The translations under genes were made by a program, and so were the position numbers. Positions 24,256 to 31,451 of a stretch of DNA of 38,484 bases are shown here, piece after piece (positions within the stretch are counted from its first letter, which is position 1; each line of letters begins with the position of its first letter). Source of the DNA: Candidatus Woesearchaeota archaeon. Lineage in GTDB: Archaea > Nanobdellota > Nanobdellia > Woesearchaeales > GW2011-AR9. The stretch lies in assembly GCA_016214025.1 (NCBI GenBank), contig JACRPH010000010.1:1-38484 (forward strand), read 5' to 3'. A model generated the notes under the pieces. That model had not been told where the DNA came from. It did not search any database and saw only the letters and a program-made list of their open reading frames with translations.

Positions 24256-25198
24256 TTAAATCTTGAATTTCTTTTTTATATCTTTCAATTAAGTCTATTT
24301 TGAATAATGTTGATAGTTCTATAGACTTTAATCTTGTATTTCTGCGTTTACTTGAATTCATCATATAATTTACTTGCATTGCAATCTTAATGTTTCTAAG
24401 CTTTAGGAAAGGTATAACCGCTTCTTTCTCGGGCTCATTTAGGTGCATAATTTCAGTGTATCCTTCTAGAAACTTTCTTAAGCCATTCCAATCTATACCG
24501 CTTGTTTTGGTTATAAACAATTGAGTTATTGCTATAGAAGTGTCCCAGACAATATAATCTTTGTGACAATCATCAAAATCCAAAAAGGAGGTTAGTCTCT
24601 GCTTTGTAACGAGCAAGTTCTCCCTAGTTATATCTCCATGAATAATTGCTTTCCTCAATGCAGAGATGATGATATCTTCTAACTCGCTTACAATAACTTT
24701 CTTCTTATCGAGAATATAATCATCAATTAGGCTGTATTTCTGTTTAAACTCAGTAAAATCGTCTGCATAAGGAAAACTTCTCTCGTGAATCGTTTTAAAT
24801 TTCATCAAAGCGACCTGCATATTAGCCAATTTTACTCCAATTTCTCTTGCTAAATTCCCATTAATTAGCCCTTTTGGAGGGTGTTCTCCTGCAGTAAATG
24901 AAAATAAAGCGGCATATTTTCCTCTGGTTTTTCCATAGTAAGAACCTCTATTATTTTGGTATATTGTTGGGGTGGGAATACCAATTTTGTAAAGGTAAGA
25001 GATAGTTTCTACCTCTGCTTTTATGTCATTTTCACTTCTATTTTGATATATTCTTAAGACATATTTTTTATGGTCAGCATCAATAAAGATGTTAACATTT
25101 TCTATTCCCTCGCGAAGATACTTTAGCCTAAATTTACGAATATCATAGTTTCTGAGAAACTCGGCTAAAGATTGCTTAGGGGTGTAACTCTGTATCAT
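24239..25198 (-). CDS. APH/ThrB-type small-molecule kinase
   Basis: A 319-residue kinase of the aminoglycoside phosphotransferase/homoserine kinase II fold. ATP-binding N lobe with YVLRIYQNRSENDIKAEVE; catalytic loop IIHGDITRENLLV (His-Gly-Asp and the metal Asn present), followed by the metal motif FLDFDD. C-terminal helices are complete. In antibiotic clusters such a kinase would give self-resistance, but homoserine kinases, choline kinases and sugar kinases share the fold. It is the only minus-strand gene of the island and has its own TATA (tttttatag on the minus strand near 25220), 25 bases before the ATG. Overlaps the HAD gene tail to tail. Confidence 0.82.
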   Translation of the reverse strand: MIQSYTPKQSLAEFLRNYDIRKFRLKYLREGIENVNIFIDADHKKYVLRIYQNRSENDIKAEVETISYLYKIGIPTPTIYQNNRGSYYGKTRGKYAALFSFTAGEHPPKGLINGNLAREIGVKLANMQVALMKFKTIHERSFPYADDFTEFKQKYSLIDDYILDKKKVIVSELEDIIISALRKAIIHGDITRENLLVTKQRLTSFLDFDDCHKDYIVWDTSIAITQLFITKTSGIDWNGLRKFLEGYTEIMHLNEPEKEAVIPFLKLRNIKIAMQVNYMMNSSKRRNTRLKSIELSTLFKIDLIERYKKEIQDLIREAL

Positions 25199-25260
25199 CT
25201 ATTCTTTTAGGCGTAACTACTATAAAAATGTTTGGTGTGATTTATTTCGTAGTTTGCACT

Positions 25261-25443
25261 AACGCTAAAGCTACGATTGAGCACGGGTGTAGAGTAGCTT
25301 TAAGTATGGATGCGCATCGCTTTAGCGGCTTGGAAACTTATCCTTTAGGAATTCTTTGCGCTAGGCGGGGCTGGGCGGAGAAAAAGGATGTGGTGAACTG
25401 CTGGGAGCTGAAGAGGATTGAGACAGAACTAGAGAAAAATTAA
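25261..25443 (+). pseudogene. Decayed second copy of the polX 3' end
   Basis: The translation contains GCRVALSMDAHRF, then the same 26 residues as the PolX C terminus from SGLETYPLGI to NCWELK, and a diverged end KRIETELEKN followed by TAA. It covers only the last part of the PHP domain, so it cannot be a polymerase or phosphatase. A frame from an ATG at 25228 exists, but its first residues (FGVIYFVVC) match nothing in PolX. The last metal-ligand motif DAH is kept. It differs from the complete gene before and after the identical 74 bases, so it came from a related allele or is an older duplicate. Confidence 0.8.
25324..25397 (+). repeat. Distal copy of 74-base direct repeat (polX 3' end)
   Basis: Identical to 17783-17856. 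The flanking sequence is similar but with many differences: upstream gatgcgcatcg is shared, and downstream one base in five to ten differs. An identical core in diverged surroundings suggests either recent gene conversion or the crossover zone of the recombination that created the island boundary. Confidence 0.9.
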
Positions 25444-25463
25444 AGCGCTTAAAAAGAATAGTT

Positions 25464-26225
25464 TTATGATTTTGGGTTATACTTTTCAACAATTCTATTG
25501 TAAGCTGCGTGGTAAGCGGTTTCCACATCGATTGGCTCAAAATCAAAGCCATGTTCCGCCAAAGCTTTTCCTGCATCATTGAGTACTTGTACATTATTGA
25601 AATAAGCGTCTTTTAAGCTAGTACTATGGGAAGAAAGCATTCCTCCAACATTAGTGCTTCCATCTTCAAGTTTAGGGCCGTTCTGCTCATGAATAGACTT
25701 GGCAACTAACGAAGCAACTCTTCTTTCCAGCTTCTCCTCTGCCACTTTTAGAAAAATATCTGTTATAGACGAATTAGTCATTTTCACTGGTTCTGAAAGA
25801 GATTGGTTTAAATAAATTATGAAACTAAAATTGGGGAACTTTACCTTTCCCGGACCATCACCACTAATTCCGAATCTTTGTCGAATGAGGGATAACCACT
25901 TTTCAAATACTCCTACCGAAACAATAAGGTCATAAGAAACATCTCCTGGTAAATGAAAGAAGTCTCTCTGAGGCAAAACATAGGGTAGATTTTCAGGATT
26001 TTGTTCTAATCTTACCATAGAATAATCTGCTTTAATAATACTTGAAAAGAAACCATAGGTATTCATATCATCCGTTCCGCCGATTTCCAGCACTTTCTTT
26101 CCGGCAAAATGTTTCAATCCGTCTAAATGAGCGAAAAATTGGTTTGAGGCAAAGTCAAATTTATCCATTTCATCACTTAAGAAACGTCTTTTTCTTTCTT
26201 CTAAAGGCAATAGAGTGAGGTTCAT
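25464..26225 (-). CDS. Class I methyltransferase-like protein
   Basis: A 253-residue protein with a Rossmann-type motif I, KKVLEIGGTDDM (about 42-53), and a strand-IV-like segment YDLIVSVGVFEKW, as in class I S-adenosylmethionine methyltransferases. The expected acidic residue after beta-2 may be VRLEQNPE. The C-terminal third (about 170-253) is helical with many polar residues and no recognised catalytic motif. Substrate unknown. It is the second gene behind a receiver-domain gene, 21 bases apart, so the two are probably co-expressed. The ATG at 26225 is chosen over a TTG at 26243 that sits three bases after the upstream stop. Confidence 0.6.
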   Translation of the reverse strand: MNLTLLPLEERKRRFLSDEMDKFDFASNQFFAHLDGLKHFAGKKVLEIGGTDDMNTYGFFSSIIKADYSMVRLEQNPENLPYVLPQRDFFHLPGDVSYDLIVSVGVFEKWLSLIRQRFGISGDGPGKVKFPNFSFIIYLNQSLSEPVKMTNSSITDIFLKVAEEKLERRVASLVAKSIHEQNGPKLEDGSTNVGGMLSSHSTSLKDAYFNNVQVLNDAGKALAEHGFDFEPIDVETAYHAAYNRIVEKYNPKS

Positions 26226-26246
26226 GGTGTAAATCTCAATCAAAAG

Positions 26247-26669
26247 TTACTTCAAGTATTCTTTTACAACTTCATAAAATTTGCCTGGCGAGCACTTGAG
26301 AGTATCCACCACTTCATTTGCACCAGCATCTTTGAGTCTCTGCGTTAATTCATCTTTAGGTCGAGAATAGATTGCAATTATAGGAGTATTCTGGTTAGGT
26401 CCCTCTTGTGCCCTTATCCTTTTCACTAAGTCTACACCATAATAAGTTACATCATAATTACCACTTCCTCGGTTCGGATGCTCCAATCCTGAAGCAAGAA
26501 AAGGTTCAACTACAATCAAATCATAATGCTTAGCTGCTAAATCTTGCAAAGCTACGTCTGCAGTCCGATGAAGAATAAATTTGATTCCCGGGCGATTCAA
26601 TTCCATTTCTAGTAGGTAAGCCTCTGTCCAAAGAGGAGATTCGTCAATCCAAGCAATGTTTTTGGCCAT
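26247..26669 (-). CDS. Receiver-domain protein with Glu at the phosphorylation site
   Basis: A 140-residue CheY-like single domain. The acidic pair is D9-E10 in IAWIDESP. The position of the phospho-acceptor Asp, after the hydrophobic beta-3 YDLIVV, is Glu55 (VEPFL). The switch Ser/Thr is S102 in IIAIYSRP and the conserved Lys is K125 in TLKCSP, followed by the helix EVVKEYLK. An Asp-to-Glu change mimics phosphorylation in some response regulators, so this looks like a pseudo-receiver in a permanently active state. There is a longer-than-usual insertion around residues 60-75 (SGLEHPNRGSGNYDV). No histidine kinase is seen nearby. The TATA box sits 24 bases before the chosen ATG. Confidence 0.7.
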   Translation of the reverse strand: MAKNIAWIDESPLWTEAYLLEMELNRPGIKFILHRTADVALQDLAAKHYDLIVVEPFLASGLEHPNRGSGNYDVTYYGVDLVKRIRAQEGPNQNTPIIAIYSRPKDELTQRLKDAGANEVVDTLKCSPGKFYEVVKEYLK

Positions 26670-26692
26670 GGTACAATCGAAAATAGGCACCC

Positions 26693-26702
26693 ATTTATAA
26701 AT
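26693..26702 (-). promoter_or_regulatory. TATA box that fixes the receiver-domain start
   Basis: atttataaat at 26693-26702 reads as a box on the minus strand. The GTG giving the longest frame (26690) abuts it and is upstream of any expected transcript start. The ATG at 26669 lies 24 bases downstream, fitting a leaderless message. Confidence 0.55.
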
Positions 26703-26790
26703 CTTTCCCTCTTTTCCTACCCCTAAATAACAACTAAATCCCAGAAAAGTTTATATATAATTAGATTATACACTAAATTGGTGATGTAAA

Positions 26791-27009
26791 ATGGAAATAT
26801 TTAAAGCTGCGCCCCGGCCATGGGGAAACTCGTTAGGGATTACTCTTCCACGTGAAGTGGTCAGGAATGAGCATCTCTCCTCTCAGAAAAAAATTACGGT
26901 TTTAGTGATTGGCACAACTAATGATGCGGTCAAAAAAGCATTTGGGACGCTTAAACTAAAAAAGCCCACCCAGAAAGCCATGGAGGAAATAGATGAGGGA
27001 TACGACTGA
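26791..27009 (+). CDS. AbrB/MazE-type antitoxin
   Basis: A 72-residue swapped-hairpin DNA-binding protein. Residues 1-40 hold the SpoVT-AbrB signature RPWGNSLGITLPREVVRNE; the C-terminal tail (LKLKKPTQKAMEEIDEGYD) is the part that would neutralise the toxin. It overlaps the PIN gene by 17 bases. A TATA (tttatatata near 26750-26760) and a short A+T-rich leader with ggtgatg before the ATG are visible; autoregulation by the complex is usual for the family. The region tataattagattata between box and ATG is a possible operator. Confidence 0.85.
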   Translation: MEIFKAAPRPWGNSLGITLPREVVRNEHLSSQKKITVLVIGTTNDAVKKAFGTLKLKKPTQKAMEEIDEGYD

Positions 27010-27376
27010 GATTAAAGTATTCTTTGCCGATACTTATGCACTTATAGAAATCACTGGAGGAAATCCCAATTACAAGCTTTATGTGGGGAATATTCTCCTG
27101 ACTACTAAATTTAATCTGATTGAGTTGTATTATCACTTTCTCCACGATTATAGTAAGGAAACAGCTGACCATTATCTGCAAGTTTATTCTTCCTGTCTTA
27201 TACCTATAACCAATACTTCTATACAATATGGGATGGAATTCAAGCTCAACCACAAGCAGGAAAAATTAAGTTATGCGGACTGCATTGGTTACGCTTTAGC
27301 ACAAGAGTTAGGTATTCCTTTCTTAACTGGAGACCAGAAATTTGCCAGTAAAGAGAACGTAGAATTTGTAAAATAA
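26993..27376 (+). CDS. PIN-domain toxin (VapC-like RNase)
   Basis: A 127-residue PIN domain expected to cut RNA. The acidic residues are placed as in VapC: FFADTYALIEI (first Asp), FNLIELYYHF (Glu), SYADCIGYALAQ (Asp) and FLTGDQKF (final Asp). The ATG at 26993 lies inside the antitoxin frame, so translation is coupled. The pairing of PIN toxin with an AbrB-type antitoxin is a common VapBC subtype. Confidence 0.87.
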   Translation: MRDTTEIKVFFADTYALIEITGGNPNYKLYVGNILLTTKFNLIELYYHFLHDYSKETADHYLQVYSSCLIPITNTSIQYGMEFKLNHKQEKLSYADCIGYALAQELGIPFLTGDQKFASKENVEFVK

Positions 27377-27386
27377 AGAAAACAAC

Positions 27387-27647
27387 CTAAAACTCTTCTT
27401 CGCTGCCCAGGCTTTCTTCAAACTCGGTGGCACATGCATCCGAGCAGAATACATATTGCTCGCCTTCAATCTCTTTGGTCACTTTCTTCTCTTTGCTTAT
27501 TGCCGTTCCGCACTCAGCGCATTCTTCTTTCTGCTCTTCATCATCATCGAAGCCTTTGATGAACCCCTCATCTTCAGATTCAGCGTCATCATCACCGGAC
27601 TCTTTTGCGGTAGGGCTTTCCTCTTCATCAAATACGTAATTTTTCAT
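27387..27647 (-). CDS. Acidic protein with C-terminal TRASH/YHS-type zinc finger
   Basis: An 86-residue protein. Residues 5-42 are almost entirely Asp, Glu, Ser and Gly and must be disordered. Residues 43-75 form a zinc-binding unit: CAECG, then YVFCSDACATEFE, the C-x2-C...C-x3-C arrangement of the TRASH/MYM family that binds metals or mediates protein contact. Function unknown. It converges on the PIN gene with ten bases between. Confidence 0.75.
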   Translation of the reverse strand: MKNYVFDEEESPTAKESGDDDAESEDEGFIKGFDDDEEQKEECAECGTAISKEKKVTKEIEGEQYVFCSDACATEFEESLGSEEEF

Positions 27648-27740
27648 TTTAGGCGTGGTTTAAGCCGGTTGTTTTTAAATTTTATGTATATGTTGAATAT
27701 GTTTAGGGGCAGTTTACCACTATTAACCAAACCCACCTAA

Positions 27741-27750
27741 ATATTTATAA
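27741..27750 (+). promoter_or_regulatory. TATA box that fixes the MazG-like start
   Basis: atatttataa at 27741-27750 lies two bases before the ATG at 27753, too close for that codon to be transcribed. The ATG at 27771 (or 27774) lies about 25 bases downstream of the box and fits a leaderless start. Confidence 0.55.
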
Positions 27751-27770
27751 CTATGAGCATAACTTGTAAA

Positions 27771-28124
27771 ATGATGAATTCAGGACTAAGCTTTAAAGAT
27801 GCCATAACACTTGCCGAGAGTATAATTACCCGGTTTGAAAAGATCGAGGGCAAACCCTGGGGTGCAGAAGGTGCTTTAATTGAATTAACCAAGCAAGTGG
27901 GCGAACTGTCTAAATTGATTATGGTTCACGAGAACTATTACTTTTCCGATAGAGATAAATTAGATAAACAATATGAAGCAGCTGCCCAAAAAATAGCTGA
28001 TGAGTTAGCAGACATTTTTTATGCCGTAATTAGGATTGCAAAACATTATAATATTGACTTTGAGAAAGCTCACCTGGAAGCAAGGGAAAAAGAAGATGAT
28101 TTTCTAAAATCTAAAGGGGTTTAA
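27771..28124 (+). CDS. MazG-like nucleotide pyrophosphohydrolase family protein
   Basis: A helical protein of 117 residues. The metal-binding helices resemble MazG: EGALIELTKQVGELSKLIM (E-x2-(x)-E type) and KIADELADIFYAVIRIA with the E-x2-D. These enzymes hydrolyse nucleoside triphosphates to monophosphates and pyrophosphate, often as house-cleaning. The C terminal helix (KAHLEAREKEDDFLKSKGV) is typical. The longest frame begins 18 bases upstream, rejected because of the TATA position. It stands alone and converges on the GT4 gene. Confidence 0.7.
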   Translation: MMNSGLSFKDAITLAESIITRFEKIEGKPWGAEGALIELTKQVGELSKLIMVHENYYFSDRDKLDKQYEAAAQKIADELADIFYAVIRIAKHYNIDFEKAHLEAREKEDDFLKSKGV

Positions 28125-28130
28125 GCATAT

Positions 28131-29297
28131 TCACTCCATCTGCTTTTCTAATAGCCTGATTATTCGGTTAATAGACCTTTCCCAGGAGAAGGAGTAAGTA
28201 ATGGTCTTGCGGGCATTCTGCCCCAGAAATTCCCGCTTGCCCTTATCTCGTATCAGCTGGTCAATCTTAACTGTAAGCATTCCAGGACTATTGCGGGCGA
28301 AGAACAGTCCATTATGGTCTTTAACGATATAACTTTTGATATATCCTACTTTAGTAGCTATCACCGGCAATCCGGTAGACATCGCTTCTAAAGTCGCTAG
28401 GGAAGTGGTTTCAGTCAAGCTGGGCATTACAAATAAATCCATCGCCTGCAGATATTCTTCTACGTTATTAACAAAGCCGGTAACATGGCAGTTGCGGATT
28501 TCTTTGAATTGAGCCACCTGCTTTTCCGGCCCATCGCCTACAATCAGCAGGAACACATTGCGGCGGCGTTTCAGCCGGTTGAATGCTTCCAACAGCACGC
28601 TTACATTCTTCTCTTTAGATACTCTGCCGACGTAACCGATAACAAATTTATCCGGCTCTAGGCCTAACTTCATCTTGGCCATGCGTTTGTCTTTAGTGGG
28701 AGAAAATTTCTCAATATCCACTCCCAGGCGTGCTACGCTTATGGGTGAAGTAACCCCATACTCTTCCAACTGCTGCTTCAGCCCATGATATGGCACTAAA
28801 ACTTCATCACAGCGATTATACAAGAAAATAGATACTTTTTTTAGCAGCCAGGCAAGAATTTTCTTAAACGGCTTAGGGAAATATTTGTCCAGCAGTTCCC
28901 ATACGATTATGTGCACGTAGAACACCGTCTTTTTATCATATTTATGCCCATAATACATCCCCAGCAATCCGGCTAGTCCCGGCCCCTGCACAAATACTAA
29001 ATCATTATCTTTTATTTGTTCTTTGATTTTTCTCACGTTAGTTAGTGATGGCTGGATAGAATAATAACTGGACAATTTTAATCTATTGGAAAGGTCCAAG
29101 TAGGTGATGTGGTGTCCCTGTTCTACTCCAAAATTAGGGACTAATAATGAAGTTCTGAACTTTGCATGGGTTCTTTTCGTAAATTCCTCCATGAATTTTA
29201 AGGTGCCGTCAACCTGAGGATAGAACGTATCGGCAATTAATAGCAGCTTAGGTTTGGCGCGATGGTACACTGCGGTGGTGTTGGTGGCTGGCGTCAT
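28131..29297 (-). CDS. Glycosyltransferase family 4
   Basis: A 388-residue GT-B enzyme. N-terminal LLLIADTFYPQVDGTLKFMEEF; C-terminal donor site IGYVGRVSKEKNVSVLLEAF, LIVGDGPEK and VMPSLTETTSLATLEAMSTGLPV, with the E-x7-E motif. Similar enzymes attach mannose or GlcNAc to lipids or inositol (PimA/PIG-A type). A run of basic residues and a hydrophobic patch around 135-155 (KKILAWLLKKVSIFLY) suggests membrane association. It is the second gene of a two-gene operon with a PIG-L deacetylase, five bases apart, the same pairing as in GPI, mycothiol and bacillithiol synthesis, where GlcNAc is transferred and then deacetylated. Confidence 0.9.
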   Translation of the reverse strand: MTPATNTTAVYHRAKPKLLLIADTFYPQVDGTLKFMEEFTKRTHAKFRTSLLVPNFGVEQGHHITYLDLSNRLKLSSYYSIQPSLTNVRKIKEQIKDNDLVFVQGPGLAGLLGMYYGHKYDKKTVFYVHIIVWELLDKYFPKPFKKILAWLLKKVSIFLYNRCDEVLVPYHGLKQQLEEYGVTSPISVARLGVDIEKFSPTKDKRMAKMKLGLEPDKFVIGYVGRVSKEKNVSVLLEAFNRLKRRRNVFLLIVGDGPEKQVAQFKEIRNCHVTGFVNNVEEYLQAMDLFVMPSLTETTSLATLEAMSTGLPVIATKVGYIKSYIVKDHNGLFFARNSPGMLTVKIDQLIRDKGKREFLGQNARKTITYSFSWERSINRIIRLLEKQME

Positions 29298-29302
29298 CTT
29301 TT

Positions 29303-29986
29303 TTATCGTATCCTGAAAAACTGTTCTCCAAACTTTTTTCTTATTTTTATCCCGTCTTTTACGGCGCGGAATAATAACAATAATACCGGATAGATTATAT
29401 GAAACTTCTGGCTGTGAAAGGCTTTAATTGCATTCAGCTTGGAAGAAAAAGTAGAGGTGATATCTATATACAACGAAGGGTATTTGGTATGGAAATTTAC
29501 CGGATTCCATACTGGATAAGTATACACTTCCGGGCGATGCTTAGAGGGCAGTTTGCTCCACAATTCTAAGGTTATTTTATGCACTGCGTTGTGATCCGGA
29601 TGAAGGTCTTCTTCGCAGTGGGTGAACAGCTTGGTAGGCTGCTCTTTTTCTAAGAGAGCTAACAATTCTTGCCCGATATTCTTGCTCTTATATCCCTCTT
29701 CAAATTTTACCTCCTCCAAGTCAAAGAAAACAATTTCGCAGTCCACTACCTCCCCGGCATGAAAAGCTTCCCGGGAACGCATCTTCTGGATGACTTCTTC
29801 TTTCAGCCAGGGATGAGACTTTTCGCCGTAAGAAAAGATGACTATGATAACTTTTTTTCCTTCCTGGGCATATTTAGCGAGAGTTCCTCCCGCTCCGATA
29901 ACCCAATCATCGGAATGCGAGCTAAAGGCGATGATAACTTCTCTTTTATTCCGGGTAAGCTCTTTGATGATGTTTTTGGAGGCCAT
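29303..29986 (-). CDS. PIG-L/LmbE-family deacetylase
   Basis: A 227-residue zinc deacetylase. The first metal motif is FSSHSDDWVIGAGGTLAKY (HPDD with Ser in place of Pro, ligands kept) and the second is HPDHNAVHKITLELW. The C-terminal segment ends in a hydrophobic-basic stretch (HIIYPVLLLLFRAVKDGIKIRKKFG) that could anchor it to the membrane. First gene of an operon with GT4. Substrate likely an N-acetyl-hexosamine conjugate made by that glycosyltransferase; an archaetidylinositol lipid is one candidate given the CDP-alcohol transferase in this window. Confidence 0.87.
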   Translation of the reverse strand: MASKNIIKELTRNKREVIIAFSSHSDDWVIGAGGTLAKYAQEGKKVIIVIFSYGEKSHPWLKEEVIQKMRSREAFHAGEVVDCEIVFFDLEEVKFEEGYKSKNIGQELLALLEKEQPTKLFTHCEEDLHPDHNAVHKITLELWSKLPSKHRPEVYTYPVWNPVNFHTKYPSLYIDITSTFSSKLNAIKAFHSQKFHIIYPVLLLLFRAVKDGIKIRKKFGEQFFRIR

Positions 29987-30014
29987 TTTGTTATGTTATT
30001 GTTTTTGTATTCTA

Positions 30015-30437
30015 TTACTCTTTTTGTTGAATTTCCCAATATCCGCCTTTCTTTGGGCTTCCTTTAAATTCTATTCTGCTTTCATCTTTAAGTTGTTTAA
30101 TCCAGCGTTCAATGGTTCGAGTAGTAACTCCAAAAGCGCCCGCACATTGAGCTGCTTTTTGCCCCGGATGAGATTTGATATGTTCAAAGAGAGCTTCTAC
30201 TCCGACATTTACTCCGACATTTACTCCGACATTTACTCCGACATTTACTCCCTCACTTTTTTCCATAGCAGTTTTATCAAAAAAGAACTCAATTCGGTAA
30301 TAGTCCAAACCTGTGAAAACAACTGGTGCTTTTGAATAATAAGATTTCCACCCTTTAAAGATTGCCACTTCATTTCCTTTACGATTAGTATAATCACGAT
30401 GGCATAACGAATTAACTAATGCTTCTGTTTTTATCAT
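30015..30437 (-). pseudogene. 5'-truncated RecG/Schlafen-type regulator with tandem repeat
   Basis: A 140-residue frame that begins in the middle of a known architecture. MIKTEALVNSLCHRDYTNR matches the (R)EALVNAxxHRDY box of the ATP-binding domain that follows the AlbA_2 domain in Schlafen-like/RecG-like transcriptional regulators; the AlbA_2 domain is missing, and an in-frame stop lies five codons before the ATG. The middle holds the repeat GVNVGVNVGV, and the C terminus is a winged helix (FGVTTRTIERWIKQLKDESRIEFKG). It may be expressed as a fragment or be a relic. Confidence 0.65.
30198..30257 (-). repeat. 12-base tandem repeat inside the regulator remnant
   Basis: Four perfect copies of tactccgacatt (30198-30245, plus strand) and a degenerate fifth (30246-30257). 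Twelve bases is four codons, so copy-number change keeps the frame; the product is GVNV repeated. Such VGxN linkers are known in the RecG/Schlafen-like regulator family between the ATP-binding domain and the winged helix. Confidence 0.9.
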
Positions 30438-30528
30438 GGGTAGCCTCTTTTAAGCAGAGAAAACAGTTGGGATTTAAGTAGGTTGCGGTTGGAAAAAATT
30501 AAAGAACACTGAAAGATATCCAGGCATC

Positions 30529-31428
30529 TTATTTTAATATTAGAGCCGGATTATTCTGTTTCAGCAAACCGTAAAGGTATTTCAATGCGCCGGTGGAAAT
30601 AGTTCTCCGGTTTATCCTCATAGTTATACCAGTTCTTTCCTCGTCGTACTCTTTCATCATTCCACGAATCTCTCTATTGCCGGTCTGCTGTACATAATTC
30701 AATACTTTTTCCGGGGAGAATAATTCTTTCAGGGTGGGCAAATTATGGCAAGTGTCTTCCTGGGTGAGTCCACCAGTTAATCTCTCCGTCTTCGCTTCAA
30801 ATAATACTGGGGAGCCACTTTGGGCTTCTATCGTTGCCAGATATTCTTTGAACTGGACTCCATTAGCCAGGAAGTAGGAGAAAAACCCCAAGTCAGGAAT
30901 ATACATAAATTCTCGAGAGCAGTGGTGTAGCGCGGTGATAGACTTCCGTCCGGCTTCCAGTTCAAGCTCCAATGAGGCTAACATCGAATGGTTGAGGTGG
31001 GGATTGTAAGCATCAAGTCCATCTTTAGGCAGAAGTTCTTTGAGATCGGTTCCTTCCAGCAATGCTCCCAACGCGGGAGATGTCAACTTTAACGCAGAAA
31101 TATACTCTTCTGATTTAAGTGGTTTTACAGTTATTATTAATCCGTCCTCCCCATTACCACCTTGCTCAAGCTTAAACCGCATAAATCCAGCGTAAGGAAG
31201 AACAGGTTCAAGATCAAAACGAGGAGCCAGGATGGAAAGATTAGCTTTCAGGTATTGGTGCATTTGCGTTAAGTAATTGGTAAAAACATCCTGCAGTGAA
31301 ATAGGTTCTTTGATTCCAGCAGGAGCAGTAGAACTAATTGCAGCACCGCTTACTGCTGTCTCTAGTGTATCCGGCTTCGCTCCGGTATCAGTAAAAGTTA
31401 CGTCCTCGCCTTCAATTACTTCTGGCAT
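30529..31428 (-). CDS. Header protein B: unknown 299-residue protein sharing its N terminus with 35.7 kb gene
   Basis: Residues 1-29 form a header, starting MPEVIEGEDVTF and ending LETAVSGA, that is nearly the same as that of the gene at 35681-36352 (22 of 29 residues). Residues 30-45 are a Ser/Ala/Pro linker. The body (46-299) is a mixed alpha/beta protein with no recognised motif; features are FMRFKLEQGGNGEDGLIITVKPL, LTSPALGALLEGTDLKELLP and a basic C-terminal segment RGMMKEYDEERTGITMRINRR. No signal peptide or membrane span. The ATG is 23 bases after the stop of the metallopeptidase-VWA gene, so it is the last gene of the MoxR operon. Confidence 0.8.
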   Translation of the reverse strand: MPEVIEGEDVTFTDTGAKPDTLETAVSGAAISSTAPAGIKEPISLQDVFTNYLTQMHQYLKANLSILAPRFDLEPVLPYAGFMRFKLEQGGNGEDGLIITVKPLKSEEYISALKLTSPALGALLEGTDLKELLPKDGLDAYNPHLNHSMLASLELELEAGRKSITALHHCSREFMYIPDLGFFSYFLANGVQFKEYLATIEAQSGSPVLFEAKTERLTGGLTQEDTCHNLPTLKELFSPEKVLNYVQQTGNREIRGMMKEYDEERTGITMRINRRTISTGALKYLYGLLKQNNPALILK

Positions 31429-31451
31429 GTTGGTTTTTCCCTCTCATCATT

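Larger units (their letters stand above)
17953..25198. mobile_element. A+T-rich genomic island inserted at the 3' end of polX
   Basis: Seven genes of sugar and cofactor chemistry lie between polX and a decayed second copy of the polX 3' end. By hand count, four 60-base lines inside (starting 18001, 18901, 20461, 22681) contain 19, 16, 18 and 15 G or C (25-32%), while lines at 10021, 16441 and 28501 contain 29, 26 and 30 (43-50%). This is a small sample but agrees with the look of the region. No integrase or transposase gene is present, so whether the island moved as a unit by site-specific or homologous recombination is open. Confidence 0.65.

Noticed and set aside
25228-25443. 71-codon frame starting with ATG before the polX tail
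   Set aside because: Taken alone it could be called a gene, but it is only the end of a PHP domain and its first residues match nothing; treated as a pseudogene fragment.
30180-30260. CRISPR-like short repeat
   Set aside because: The 12-base units are contiguous without spacers and code in frame for GVNV; it is a coding tandem repeat.
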